Source: Hyphomicrobium sp. (GTDB lineage: Bacteria > Pseudomonadota > Alphaproteobacteria > Rhizobiales > Hyphomicrobiaceae). From it: DNA of 64,000 bases. The notes beneath the pieces were generated by a model. It worked only from the letters and a program-made list of their open reading frames with translations, made no database searches and was not told the DNA's origin. Numbering within the stretch: the first letter of the stretch is position 1; every line of letters begins with the position of its first letter. Shown here in pieces: positions 1 to 7,351 of the stretch. The translations under genes and the position numbers were made by a program. Where the stretch lies: assembly GCA_019751875.1 (NCBI GenBank), contig JAIEMV010000002.1:372001-436000 (forward strand), given 5' to 3'.

Positions 1-136
1 TCCTTGCGTGCTTAGCGGGCAAACTCCTTGGTAGCGAATACCCGCAATGCCGTCTCCTGCCTGACGACACATATATCACCCTAGGGGTTACAGCTCAAGG
101 TGAGACGTGGCCGCTGCTTTCGCCCTCTGCCTCGCA

Positions 137-1834
137 CTACTGCGTCTCGAGTCCGAGGGCTGCACGCTGCTCCTGCCAGTCATGCGGCAGATCTTTGCAC
201 CGAGAGAGAAGGCCGGCCGGCGTCAGACCCTCGGCGGGCTGCCCGAGGACGAGGGCGCGGACGATGTCCGGCGCGAGATATGTCAGTCGCATCTGCGCTG
301 ACAGGATATCCCGATTGATGCCGAGCCGCCGCGACATGGCGTCGATGGTCTCGTCGCGTCCCGACAGCAGGGCCTCGCGAGTGGCGTGCGCATCGCGCAA
401 GAGGGCGATCATCTGTGCGTTGGGCTTCTCGGCCACGCCTCCCGCGACGACCAGTCGGATCCCTTTCCCGGCCCGGCGCAGCTTGGCGTCGATGGTCAAT
501 TCGATCGCGCCGGGCTGGCGAGCCTCTGGAAGATTGCCTTTCTCACCCAGCAGAATGGTCGCGAGTTCCCTCGGCTTGAGCGACGCAACGACCCTTTCGT
601 CGTCCACCGTGATGGTCTCCACCACTGTCCTGAGCAGCTCCCGGAGCTTGATCGGCGGCAGGTTCGCCCAGCCTTCGACGAGCTGGCTCGCCTTCGCAAT
701 CGCCGACCGGACGGCCGAGGCGTCGAGGTCGAAGCATGACAGAGCTTCACCGAGATCACGATCGGACGCAAGGAATGCGTGGATGCGATCGAGGACCAGG
801 ACCTCGATATCGCCCGCGGGGATGCGCCAGCCCTTGGCATGGTCGGACCGCGCGCCGGAAATGAGCTGGCTCGAGACGTAGTACCGGTAGCGGCGCCCCT
901 TTTTCATGGCGTGCGTCGGCGTCATGCGTTGTCCGTCGCCGTCCACGATCAATCCGGCGAGCAGGCTCGGCTCGTCAGCGGTCTCGCCGAGGGCTCGGGC
1001 GTGCCGGTTGCCGGCCAGCTTGTCTTGGACGAGTTGCCAGAGTTCCGCATCGATGACCGCCTCGTGCTGACCGGGGTAGACCTTGCCCTGGTGCGCGATC
1101 TCGCCCCGGTAGATCGGATTCTGCAGCAAGGTATAGAGTGCGCCGCGAGAGAAGCGGTTGCCGCCCGCCAGAACGCCACCGGCCCCCTCGCGGCGCTTGC
1201 TGACGACGCCGAGCCGGTCGAGTTCGTGGCCGAGCAGCCGAACCGATCCCAGTTCCGCATAGCGCTGAAAGATCATGCGTACCGTCTCGGCCTCGGCCTC
1301 ATTGACGATCAACTTGCGCTCCTTGACGTCGTAGCCGAGCGGGACGTTGCCGCCCATCCACATGCCCTTGGCCTTGGACGCCGCGATCTTGTCGCGGATG
1401 CGTTCGCCCGCGATCTCGCGCTCGAACTGGGCGAACGAGAGCAGCATGTTGAGCGTCAGCCGGCCCATGGAGGTGGTGGTGTTGAACTGCTGCGTCACCG
1501 AGACGAACGAGGCGCCGTGCGCATCGAGCACGTCGACGATCTTGGCGAAATCGGCCAGCGAGCGGGTCAGCCGGTCGACCTTGTAGACGACGACGATCTG
1601 CACCTTGCCGGATTTGATGTCGGCGAGCAGCCGCAGCAGAGCCGGCCTCTCCATCGTACCGCCCGAGAGACCACCATCGTCAAAGAGATCCGGAACGGGC
1701 ACCCACCCGGCGTGCTTCTGGCTCGTGATGTAGGCCTCGCAGGCCTCCCGCTGCGCGTCGAGCGAGTTGAACTCCTTCTCAAGCCCCTCATCGGAGGACT
1801 TGCGGGTGTAGATGGCACAGTTCAGCCGCTTCAT
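137..1834 (-). CDS. Large serine recombinase (cassette copy 1)
   Basis: This is a 565-residue site-specific DNA recombinase of the large serine (resolvase/invertase) family. The N-terminal catalytic domain (about residues 1-150) has the YTRKSS motif with the likely nucleophile Ser13, the DDGGLSGG segment and the VDRLTRS helix. A recombinase domain and a zinc-ribbon-like region follow, then a basic C-terminus. It ends a cassette read leftward: DUF3489, DUF2924, small linker ORF, recombinase. Its ATG overlaps the end of the linker frame by 4 nt. It resembles the recombinase at 3659-5341 closely in the N-terminal half and less in the C-terminal half, so the two probably recognise different sites. 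The family call is firm; the DNA target is unknown. Confidence 0.93.
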   Translation of the reverse strand: MKRLNCAIYTRKSSDEGLEKEFNSLDAQREACEAYITSQKHAGWVPVPDLFDDGGLSGGTMERPALLRLLADIKSGKVQIVVVYKVDRLTRSLADFAKIVDVLDAHGASFVSVTQQFNTTTSMGRLTLNMLLSFAQFEREIAGERIRDKIAASKAKGMWMGGNVPLGYDVKERKLIVNEAEAETVRMIFQRYAELGSVRLLGHELDRLGVVSKRREGAGGVLAGGNRFSRGALYTLLQNPIYRGEIAHQGKVYPGQHEAVIDAELWQLVQDKLAGNRHARALGETADEPSLLAGLIVDGDGQRMTPTHAMKKGRRYRYYVSSQLISGARSDHAKGWRIPAGDIEVLVLDRIHAFLASDRDLGEALSCFDLDASAVRSAIAKASQLVEGWANLPPIKLRELLRTVVETITVDDERVVASLKPRELATILLGEKGNLPEARQPGAIELTIDAKLRRAGKGIRLVVAGGVAEKPNAQMIALLRDAHATREALLSGRDETIDAMSRRLGINRDILSAQMRLTYLAPDIVRALVLGQPAEGLTPAGLLSRCKDLPHDWQEQRAALGLETQ

Positions 1835-2029
1835 TGCAGGCGCCCCTCCAGAATGCTGAGGCGCCTCCGGACGCTGTGCATCGCTGTCGAGAGGCGCTTG
1901 AACCGACGCCGACCGTCATCGAGGTTCTTGATGCCTTGACCCGGCCGCAGTGACCAGCGCCGCATCCTCGAACAGGCCGGTCAGGTCGGCGAATTCCCGT
2001 CGGACGGCATCCAGATCGAAATCAGCCAT
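1831..2029 (-). pseudogene. Small linker ORF of cassette copy 1, frameshifted
   Basis: An ATG at 2029 opens a frame that overlaps the DUF2924 stop and reads MADFDLDAVRREFADLTG, then stops at 1916 after 37 codons. The next frame continues with GIKNLDDGRRRF and ends at 1831, overlapping the recombinase start. Together the two parts align end to end with the intact 66-residue ORF of copy 2 (5338-5538). Removing one base from the C run at 1940-1942 restores one frame of the expected length. I therefore read this as a one-base insertion or a sequencing error. The product has no recognised domain; the C-terminal part is basic and coil-like. Confidence 0.6.
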
Positions 2030-2480
2030 TGCCTGCCCCCTTCTTCGAGGTCAGGCCGAAGAACCGCGGACCGGACCAATGCGCGCCGGTGATTTCGCGG
2101 GCGACGACAGAAAGCGACCTGTAGCGCTGACCGCGCCACTCGACGCCGTCTGCGTGGACGAGGACAGTGTGTGTGTCGCCATTCCATTCGCGCACGAGCC
2201 GCGTCCCAGGTTTGATCACCGTGCGTGGCGCAGCCCTCCGGTACTCGGACGCAGATACTTCAGGCTCAGTGCCGGACAGCTTGCGCAGGATCGACTTGGA
2301 GAGGCCGCCGAACGCCCTCTCCTGGATCTTGTAGGTGATGCCGCGCAGCAGGAGTTCGCGCGAGAGGCTCTTCGGCGGCTGCATCTGATGCAGCCGCCGC
2401 CACTCTGCTCGCAGCTCGAAGTTGGACAGGGCTTCAAGCCGCGCCAACTCGGCCGCGATATCGATCGGTCCGCGCGTCAT
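2022..2480 (-). CDS. DUF2924 domain protein (cassette copy 1)
   Basis: This 152-residue basic protein matches the DUF2924 family, which often sits beside serine recombinases in alphaproteobacterial islands. Visible hallmarks are the LLLRGITYKIQE helix, FGGLSKSILRKL, and the C-terminal block GTRLVREW ... VEWRGQRYRSLS ... GAHWSGPRFFGL. Its end overlaps the next small frame by 8 nt and the DUF3489 gene lies 1 bp upstream, so the four genes are probably co-transcribed and translationally coupled. The biochemical role is unknown. A DNA-associated accessory function for the recombinase is an inference from linkage only. Confidence 0.85.
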   Translation of the reverse strand: MTRGPIDIAAELARLEALSNFELRAEWRRLHQMQPPKSLSRELLLRGITYKIQERAFGGLSKSILRKLSGTEPEVSASEYRRAAPRTVIKPGTRLVREWNGDTHTVLVHADGVEWRGQRYRSLSVVAREITGAHWSGPRFFGLTSKKGAGNG

Positions 2481-2481
2481 G

Positions 2482-2847
2482 TCAGCGACCGCGCTTGGTA
2501 TCGATGCGGTAACGGCGCAGTTCGCCCTCGGCTTTCGACGAGGTCAGGGCAAAGCCGAGCTTCTTCTTGACGGTTCCCGCGAGGAAGCCACGCACACTGT
2601 GCTGTTGCCAGCCGGAAGCCTCCATCATCTCCGGGATGGTGGCGCCTTCGCGCCGGGTCAGCAGCGTCAGGATGAGATCGTGCTTCGTGACGCGAGCGGC
2701 GTGGACGTCGTGGCTGGGATCAGCCTTGCTCGGAGCGGCGTGCGCCGACGAGGGCTTTCCAGATGCCTTCGGCTTCTCGCCCTTGGCAGTCGTCGCTGGC
2801 TTGGTTCGTTTGGCCGGGGTCGTGTGGCGGGCTTCAATCGTCGTCAT
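2482..2847 (-). CDS. DUF3489 domain protein, winged-helix-like (copy 1)
   Basis: This is a 121-residue protein with a low-complexity Lys/Ala/Pro-rich N-terminal tail (about residues 1-52) and a compact C-terminal domain of the DUF3489 family (about 53-121). The domain reads like a winged helix: LTLLTRREGATIPEMMEAS, then SVRGFLAGTVKKKLGF and the wing SSKAEGELRRYRI. It is the first gene of the cassette and has a conserved structured leader immediately upstream. DNA binding, possibly autoregulation of the cassette, is inferred and not shown. Confidence 0.85.
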   Translation of the reverse strand: MTTIEARHTTPAKRTKPATTAKGEKPKASGKPSSAHAAPSKADPSHDVHAARVTKHDLILTLLTRREGATIPEMMEASGWQQHSVRGFLAGTVKKKLGFALTSSKAEGELRRYRIDTKRGR

Positions 2848-2998
2848 GGTGGGCTCCGAGGGTTAAAGGGCGCGCCTCATTGGCGCTCCCACCACCCAAA
2901 GCCCCGCGTTCCGCGAGGCGAGCCCAGAGAAGTCGGCGGCCGGCCACCCGCCACCTGTGGCACCACCAATGCGTCCTTTGCGGCAGAAGTCGAGGCCT
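2848..2998 (-). promoter_or_regulatory. Conserved hairpin-rich leader of cassette copy 1
   Basis: On the minus strand, just before the DUF3489 start, lie a GAA-capped 8-bp hairpin (2901-2919), the stretch CTTTGGGTGGTGG, and a second GC-rich stem with one mismatch (GGGAGCGCC against GGCGCGCCC) directly upstream of the CGGAGCCC ribosome-binding region. The same order of elements recurs before the other two DUF3489 genes, although copy 1 diverges between them. This looks like a cis-acting RNA or a recombination-site region. I do not recognise it as a named family. Confidence 0.55.
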
Positions 2999-3091
2999 GA
3001 TCTCGCTGCGGAAATTGGCGCGCAACGTGTCGGTTAACATGATCTCACGGCGGCACTATAGTGCGCCGCCATACTGGCTGGAGAACCACAC

Positions 3092-3343
3092 ATGGCTGAT
3101 CCGAAACTCATCACGTCGCCGCTCAGCGGGCCCTTCACCGAAGGTGACATGACCGTCGACGTCCAGATCTATCGGCTTGAAGACACCCAGTGGACACTGG
3201 AGGTCGTCGACGGCGAGGGCATATCGACCGTGTGGGATGACCAGTTCGAAACGGCAGCCGATGCAAAGGCCGAGTTCCTGCGCACCGTCGCCGAGGAGGG
3301 TCTCGTGGCCGCAATATCCGGCGAGCCCGTTGCGAGGCATTAA
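3092..3343 (+). CDS. Conserved-looking small acidic protein, function unknown
   Basis: This is an 83-residue acidic protein starting MADPKLITSPLSG, transcribed away from cassette copy 1. It has no signal peptide, membrane segment or cysteine. The pattern VDVQIYRLEDTQWTLEVVDGEG ending in an acidic helix suggests a small alpha/beta fold. Codon use matches the neighbours and an upstream GGAGA at normal distance supports the ATG. I do not recognise a family. Its position head-to-head with the DUF3489 leader suggests it belongs to the same island. Confidence 0.6.
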   Translation: MADPKLITSPLSGPFTEGDMTVDVQIYRLEDTQWTLEVVDGEGISTVWDDQFETAADAKAEFLRTVAEEGLVAAISGEPVARH

Positions 3344-3395
3344 AGCGCGTCAAGCTGGACGATGCAGATGCTGCTGATATTTTAATGGCTTAGAT

Positions 3396-3445
3396 TGAAT
3401 GCTCTGGAAGTGCCTGCTTAGGTTCGAATCCTGATTGCTCAGCCA
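3396..3445 (+). other. tRNA 3'-end-like fragment, possible old attachment site
   Basis: The stretch around 3421-3431 reads GGTTCGAATCC, the classic T-arm loop. It is flanked by a possible 5-bp T stem and followed by TTGCTCA-G-CCA ending at 3445. No matching 5' acceptor strand or anticodon arm is found upstream, so it is not a complete tRNA. Such 3' tRNA remnants are typical of island attachment sites. The call is tentative. Confidence 0.3.
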
Positions 3446-3560
3446 CGCAATTCATTCAAATCGCATATCTTCAGCCTTATCTGCGTGGAGCGGAATTGCG
3501 CCAATAGTTCCGCGGGTTATGACCATCGACATCGCAGCAGAGCCGATCAGAGACGCGTAA

Positions 3561-3580
3561 CGCCACCGTTTCCGGTGGCG
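3561..3580 (-). terminator. Hairpin downstream of recombinase copy 2
   Basis: A perfect 8-bp stem (CGCCACCG/CGGTGGCG) with a GAAA tetraloop on the minus strand lies about 80 bp after the recombinase stop. There is no clear U tract, so it may be a weak or factor-dependent terminator, or simply a stable hairpin. Confidence 0.3.
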
Positions 3581-3658
3581 CGTGGGCAATCGTCTCAAGT
3601 GGCGTCAATCGGGGCGGGCGGATTGGGAACTCTTCGCGAACCGTGGGGGCGGTTTTGG

Positions 3659-5341
3659 TCAGGTGAGACCCAGGAAGGCGCGCTGGCCCGGCCAGTCGAG
3701 CGGCAGATTCTGAGACGTGCGCAGCAGCCGCTTCACACTGAGTTCCGGCGGCTGCCGACCGGCCAAGATGTCGGCGATGATGTCGGGCGCCAGATAGGAT
3801 AGGCGCATGAGCGCCGTCAGCCGGCCCTTGCTCTTGGTCGTGCGCTCCGTGATCTCGTTCAGCGTCTCGTCGGTATCAACAAGCAGCTTCTCCCGGGCGG
3901 CGACTGCCTCCTTCAGAACATCGACTAGGCTTGCGTCGCTCGCGGCTTGATGCGGGTCCCCGATGACCATGCGCTTTCCCTGACCGGACCGCCGCAGCTC
4001 GACGGCAACCGACAGATCGATTGTCGGGACGGCGTCATGCCCGGATGCAATCGACGCACCGAGCGCATGTGCCAGTCGACCCACTCCGATCGTGATGTCG
4101 AACCGATCGGCCAGCAGCGACATCCTGGTCACGACGCTCCGCAATAGCTCCTTCATCTCCTCGCGTGGGAGCCCGATCCAATTCCTGCTGAGTTCCGCGG
4201 CGCGTTCCAGCGCGCCATGGAGCTTGCGCGCATCGAGTGCAAGTGGAGCCAGGGCATTGCCCACCGCATTCTGCGACGCCAAGAAATCCCGGATTTGATT
4301 GAGCACGAGGCCTTCCACTTCGCTGGCCGGCACGCGCATCGTGCCCGCTCCCGGCTTTCCGCGGTCGAGCAGCGATGCCGAAATGTAGTACCGGTACCGT
4401 CGCCCGCTCTTATTGGCGTGCGTCGGCGTCATGCGATTGCCGTCACCATCGAAGATGAGGCCGGAAAGGAGGCTCGGCGCTTTTGCCCCGACAGCCAATT
4501 CGCGCGCCTTGCGGTTGGCGGCCAGCTTGTCCTGAACGACGCTCCATAGATCACTATCGACGATGGCCTCGTGCTGGCCGGGATAGACGTTGCCCTTGTG
4601 CTCGACCTCGCCGTGATAGAGGTGGTTCTGCAGGATCAGGTACAGGATGCCGCGCGAGAACGGCCGGCCTCCGGCAAGCTGCCCACCGGCACCCTCGCGC
4701 TGTTTGCTGCGGACGCCTTGCCGGTCGAGTTCCTCCTGAAGGAGCGTGACCGAGCCAAGCTCGGCATAGCGCCGAAATATCAGTCGCACCGTCTTGGCCT
4801 CGGCCTCGTTGATGACCAGCTTGCGGTCCCTGGCATCGTAGCCGAGCGGGATGTTGCCGCCCATCCACATACCCTTGGCCTTCGACGCCGCGATCTTATC
4901 GCGGATGCGTTCGCCCGCAATCTCACGCTCGAACTGGGCGAACGAGAGCAGCATGTTGAGCGTCAGCCGGCCCATCGATGTGGTCGTGTTGAACTGCTGC
5001 GTCACCGAGACGAACGAGGCGCCGTGCGCATCGAGCACGTCGACGATCTTGGCGAAATCTGCGAGCGAGCGCGTCAGCCGGTCGACCTTGTAGACGACCA
5101 CGATCTGCACCTTGCCTGACTTGATGTCGGCGAGTAGCCGCTTGAGTGCAGGACGCTCCATGGTGCCGCCGGACAGCCCGCCGTCGTCATAGAGGTCGCG
5201 CACGGCGAGCCACCCGGCGTGCTTCTGGCTCGTGATGTAGGCCTCGCACGCCTCTCGCTGAGCATCGAGCGAGTTGAACTCCTTCTCGAGCCCCTCCTCG
5301 GAGGATTTGCGGGTGTAGATGGCGCAGGCAACGCGAGTCAT
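3659..5341 (-). CDS. Large serine recombinase (cassette copy 2)
   Basis: This is a 560-residue large serine recombinase. The ATG at 5341 aligns with the family start MTRVACAIYTRKSS and overlaps the upstream small ORF by 4 nt; a longer frame upstream is unlikely. The nucleophile is Ser13 in the TRKSS motif, followed by DDGGLSGG, VDRLTRS and the long recombinase domain, with a zinc-ribbon region near THANKSGRRYRYY. It is nearly the same as the truncated copy at 33069-34016 over their shared length. It is the only copy in the window whose whole cassette is intact. Confidence 0.93.
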   Translation of the reverse strand: MTRVACAIYTRKSSEEGLEKEFNSLDAQREACEAYITSQKHAGWLAVRDLYDDGGLSGGTMERPALKRLLADIKSGKVQIVVVYKVDRLTRSLADFAKIVDVLDAHGASFVSVTQQFNTTTSMGRLTLNMLLSFAQFEREIAGERIRDKIAASKAKGMWMGGNIPLGYDARDRKLVINEAEAKTVRLIFRRYAELGSVTLLQEELDRQGVRSKQREGAGGQLAGGRPFSRGILYLILQNHLYHGEVEHKGNVYPGQHEAIVDSDLWSVVQDKLAANRKARELAVGAKAPSLLSGLIFDGDGNRMTPTHANKSGRRYRYYISASLLDRGKPGAGTMRVPASEVEGLVLNQIRDFLASQNAVGNALAPLALDARKLHGALERAAELSRNWIGLPREEMKELLRSVVTRMSLLADRFDITIGVGRLAHALGASIASGHDAVPTIDLSVAVELRRSGQGKRMVIGDPHQAASDASLVDVLKEAVAAREKLLVDTDETLNEITERTTKSKGRLTALMRLSYLAPDIIADILAGRQPPELSVKRLLRTSQNLPLDWPGQRAFLGLT

Positions 5342-5538
5342 CCGAGCCGCCTCCGCAATTGCTGCAGTCGCGCGAGGGTCGTTTCCAGCAGCGCGATCAG
5401 GCGATCGCACGATTGGCGTGCCGACGAGAGGTTCGGAGTTGCCTGTCCTTCTGCCGCGACGAGCGTCGCATCCTCCAGCGACCCTGTGACATCCGCAAAG
5501 GCCCTCCCCGCCATTTTGAGCAGCGTTGCCTCAGTCAT
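5338..5538 (-). CDS. Small linker protein of cassette copy 2
   Basis: This 66-residue frame starts MTEATLLKMAGRAF, overlaps the DUF2924 end by 8 nt and overlaps the recombinase start by 4 nt, which indicates tight translational coupling. The C-terminal half, with LIALLETTLARLQQLRRRLG, looks like an amphipathic basic helix or short coiled coil. Versions occur in all three cassettes, frameshifted in copy 1 and internally deleted in copy 3. No family is recognised. Confidence 0.65.
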   Translation of the reverse strand: MTEATLLKMAGRAFADVTGSLEDATLVAAEGQATPNLSSARQSCDRLIALLETTLARLQQLRRRLG

Positions 5539-5980
5539 CGGCGCGAGCCCCATTGAGGCCGAAGAACCGCGGCCCTGACCAATGTGCGCCGGTGATCTCG
5601 CGCGCGACGACCGAGAGCGATCGGTACCGTTGGCCGCGCCACTCGACGCCATCGGCCAGAATGACGACCGTGTGCGTGCCACCATGCCATTCGCGCACGA
5701 GCCGCGTCCCTGGCTTGAATGATGGCCGTGGTCGGCGCTTCTTGGCCGACAACACTTCTGATGGAACGGAGGTCTGCAACTTGCGGAGAATGGCCTTCGA
5801 CAAGCCGCCGAATGTGTTCTCCTGCATCTTGTACGTGATCCCGCGCAACAGGAGGTCCCGGCTCAGACGCTTCGGCGGCGGCGTCTGATGAAGACGCCGC
5901 CATTCCTCGCGCAGACGATCGAGCGCGAGGCTCTCGAGCCGGAGGATCTCCGCCGCGATATCGAGGGATGGCTTGGCCAT
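5531..5980 (-). CDS. DUF2924 domain protein (cassette copy 2)
   Basis: This 149-residue protein starts MAKPSLDIAAEIL at the ATG at 5980, where the other copies also start to align. It keeps the DUF2924 core: LLLRGITYKMQE, FGGLSKAILRKL, GTRLVREWHGGTHTV, WRGQRYRSLS and the GAHWSGPRFFGL end. One base separates it from the upstream DUF3489 gene. It is much closer to copy 3 than to copy 1. The function is unknown; linkage suggests a recombinase accessory or DNA-binding role. Confidence 0.85.
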   Translation of the reverse strand: MAKPSLDIAAEILRLESLALDRLREEWRRLHQTPPPKRLSRDLLLRGITYKMQENTFGGLSKAILRKLQTSVPSEVLSAKKRRPRPSFKPGTRLVREWHGGTHTVVILADGVEWRGQRYRSLSVVAREITGAHWSGPRFFGLNGARADD

Positions 5981-5981
5981 G

Positions 5982-6353
5982 TCACCGCCCCCGGCGCGCC
6001 GCGATCCGGTATCGGCGCACATCGCCTTCGGCCTTGGACGACGTCAGTGCGAGCCCCATCTTCTTCTTCACCGTGCCGGCCAGAAAGCCGCGGACGCTGT
6101 GCTGCTGCCACTGCGTCGCCTGCATCATGTCCTCGATGCTGGCGCCGTCCGGCCGGTTCAGGAGCTGCAAGAGCTGCGCGTACTTGGTGACGGGGCCTTC
6201 GACGGGAGGCTGGACTGGAGTTGCCTCGCGCCTGCGCGGCCCAGTCGTGGGGGCGGCCGGAGCACGCCTTGATGCGTTCTTGCTGCCCGCGGCCTGCCGT
6301 GCGACGGCCGATCGGTCGGACTTGGCGGATTTGTCAATTGCCTTGGTGGTCAT
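5982..6353 (-). CDS. DUF3489 domain protein (cassette copy 2)
   Basis: This 123-residue protein has an Ala/Pro/Arg-rich flexible N-terminus (about 1-55) and a C-terminal winged-helix-like DUF3489 domain containing LLQLLNRPDGASIEDMM and SVRGFLAGTVKKKMGL, with the SSKAEGDVRRYRI wing. The ATG at 6353 follows a GGAGCCC ribosome-binding region and the conserved double-hairpin leader. It heads the cassette operon. A DNA-binding regulatory role is inferred from the fold-like pattern. Confidence 0.85.
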   Translation of the reverse strand: MTTKAIDKSAKSDRSAVARQAAGSKNASRRAPAAPTTGPRRREATPVQPPVEGPVTKYAQLLQLLNRPDGASIEDMMQATQWQQHSVRGFLAGTVKKKMGLALTSSKAEGDVRRYRIAARRGR

Positions 6354-6538
6354 GGTAGGGCTCCGTGGGTTTCGGAGCGCCGCCATTGGCGCTCCGCGCT
6401 GGGCCGCTTTCAGCGGTGCCACCACCCAAAGCCCCGCGTTCCGCGAGGCTAGCCCTGTGTTTCCGGTCGAGCCCTACCGGTGCCCGCCGTCACCGACACC
6501 AGTGCGTGCTTCCGCGGCGAAGTCCAGTCGGTTCTGGG
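6354..6538 (-). promoter_or_regulatory. Conserved hairpin-rich leader of cassette copy 2
   Basis: On the minus strand this leader has several stems in order: GGTGTC/GGCACC, CCGGT/ACCGG, the GAA-capped 8-bp hairpin at 6431-6449, CTTTGGGTGGTGG, CCGCTGAAAGCGG, and a perfect 9-bp stem at 6373-6396 next to the ribosome-binding region. Near-identity with copy 3 stops sharply at 6538, which marks the cassette boundary. It is a candidate cis-regulatory RNA or recombination site. Confidence 0.55.
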
Positions 6539-6840
6539 TGACGACAACGCGAATCGTACTAGCCAATTTGCCGACGTGACATCAAAAGCCGACCTTCGTC
6601 GGCTCAAGCCGCCTCGGAGGATCGTAGGCACCTCTACGTCCGGAAGCGGTGGCATCGCGATCGCGTTCGATCGGAGTTTGGCGAGGGCGTCATGAGCTTA
6701 CTGCGGCGGTCAGGGCTGGCGGCCAGCGCTTCTCGCAAGCCGGTTCGTGTGCCGATGCGGGACCCAACGCGCTCAACGAATCTGGTGTGTATCCCGCTCG
6801 GCCGCTTGCCTGCCGAGCTGCGTCACCTAGACTCGGCTTC
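6539..6840. other. Gap without a supported gene
   Basis: This 300-bp stretch between the cassette boundary and the OLD-type ATPase holds a 7-bp hairpin at 6587-6604 (AGCCGAC, loop CTTC, GTCGGCT). Frames continue through it but show no protein-like sequence. A promoter for the ATPase is expected here, but I cannot point to it. Confidence 0.4.
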
Positions 6841-7351
6841 ATGCTGGCTCCCATCATCATACGCTTGACCATCGAGCGGTTTCGCGGCGTGGCCTCGTTC
6901 ACGTGGCAGCCCGCCAAGGGCACGAACATTGTTCTCGGCGGTGGAGATGCAGGCAAGACGACCATTCTCGATGCCATCGCTCTGCTGTTGAACCCGACCA
7001 ATGCCGCGACCCTCTCCGATGCGGACTATTTCGGGCGCACCGTGGCCGACGGCTTCAAGATTGAGGCCGTGATGTCGCTGCCGCCAGAGCTCATCGCCGG
7101 CCAGTCGCACAAGCAGTCCTGGCCATGGGAATGGAAGGACGGCAACGCCGTGCCGCCGGCGCTCGGCGACGAAGGGCCGGTGGGAGACCCGGTCTACTTA
7201 CTCCGGGTCTCCGGCACGCCCGACCTCGAGCTGCTCTGGGAGATCGTCCAGCCCAATGGTGAGACTGACTTCCTGTCAGTCGGGCTTCGGCGCGCGATCG
7301 GTGTCATCCGCCTCAGCGGCGACGACCGGAATGATCGGGATCTCCGCCTAG
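6841..7351 (+). pseudogene. OLD-type AAA ATPase, N-terminal fragment cut by an IS
   Basis: From the ATG at 6841 the frame reads IRLTIERFRGV, then a Walker A motif in GGGDAGKTTILDAIALLL. This is the usual N-terminus of ABC/SMC-like ATPases of the OLD/RecF type, many of which carry a C-terminal TOPRIM nuclease and include GajA-like defence proteins. About 170 residues remain. The frame then enters an IS5-like element at the CTAG at 7348-7351, so Walker B and any nuclease domain are missing. Conserved residues up to the break look undamaged, so the disruption may be recent. A defence role is possible but unproven. Confidence 0.75.

Noticed and set aside
779-1939. A long plus-strand frame across recombinase copy 1
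   Set aside because: Its composition is typical of an antisense shadow, and equivalent shadow frames recur over the other two recombinase copies as expected from sequence duplication.
137-6538. CRISPR array or tandem repeats within the cassettes
   Set aside because: The repeated blocks are whole genes and leaders kilobases apart; no short, regularly spaced repeats were seen there or elsewhere in the window.
6841-7351. Claiming an intact Gabija or other named defence system
   Set aside because: Only the ATPase N-terminus remains and no helicase partner is visible; a defence role would be a guess.
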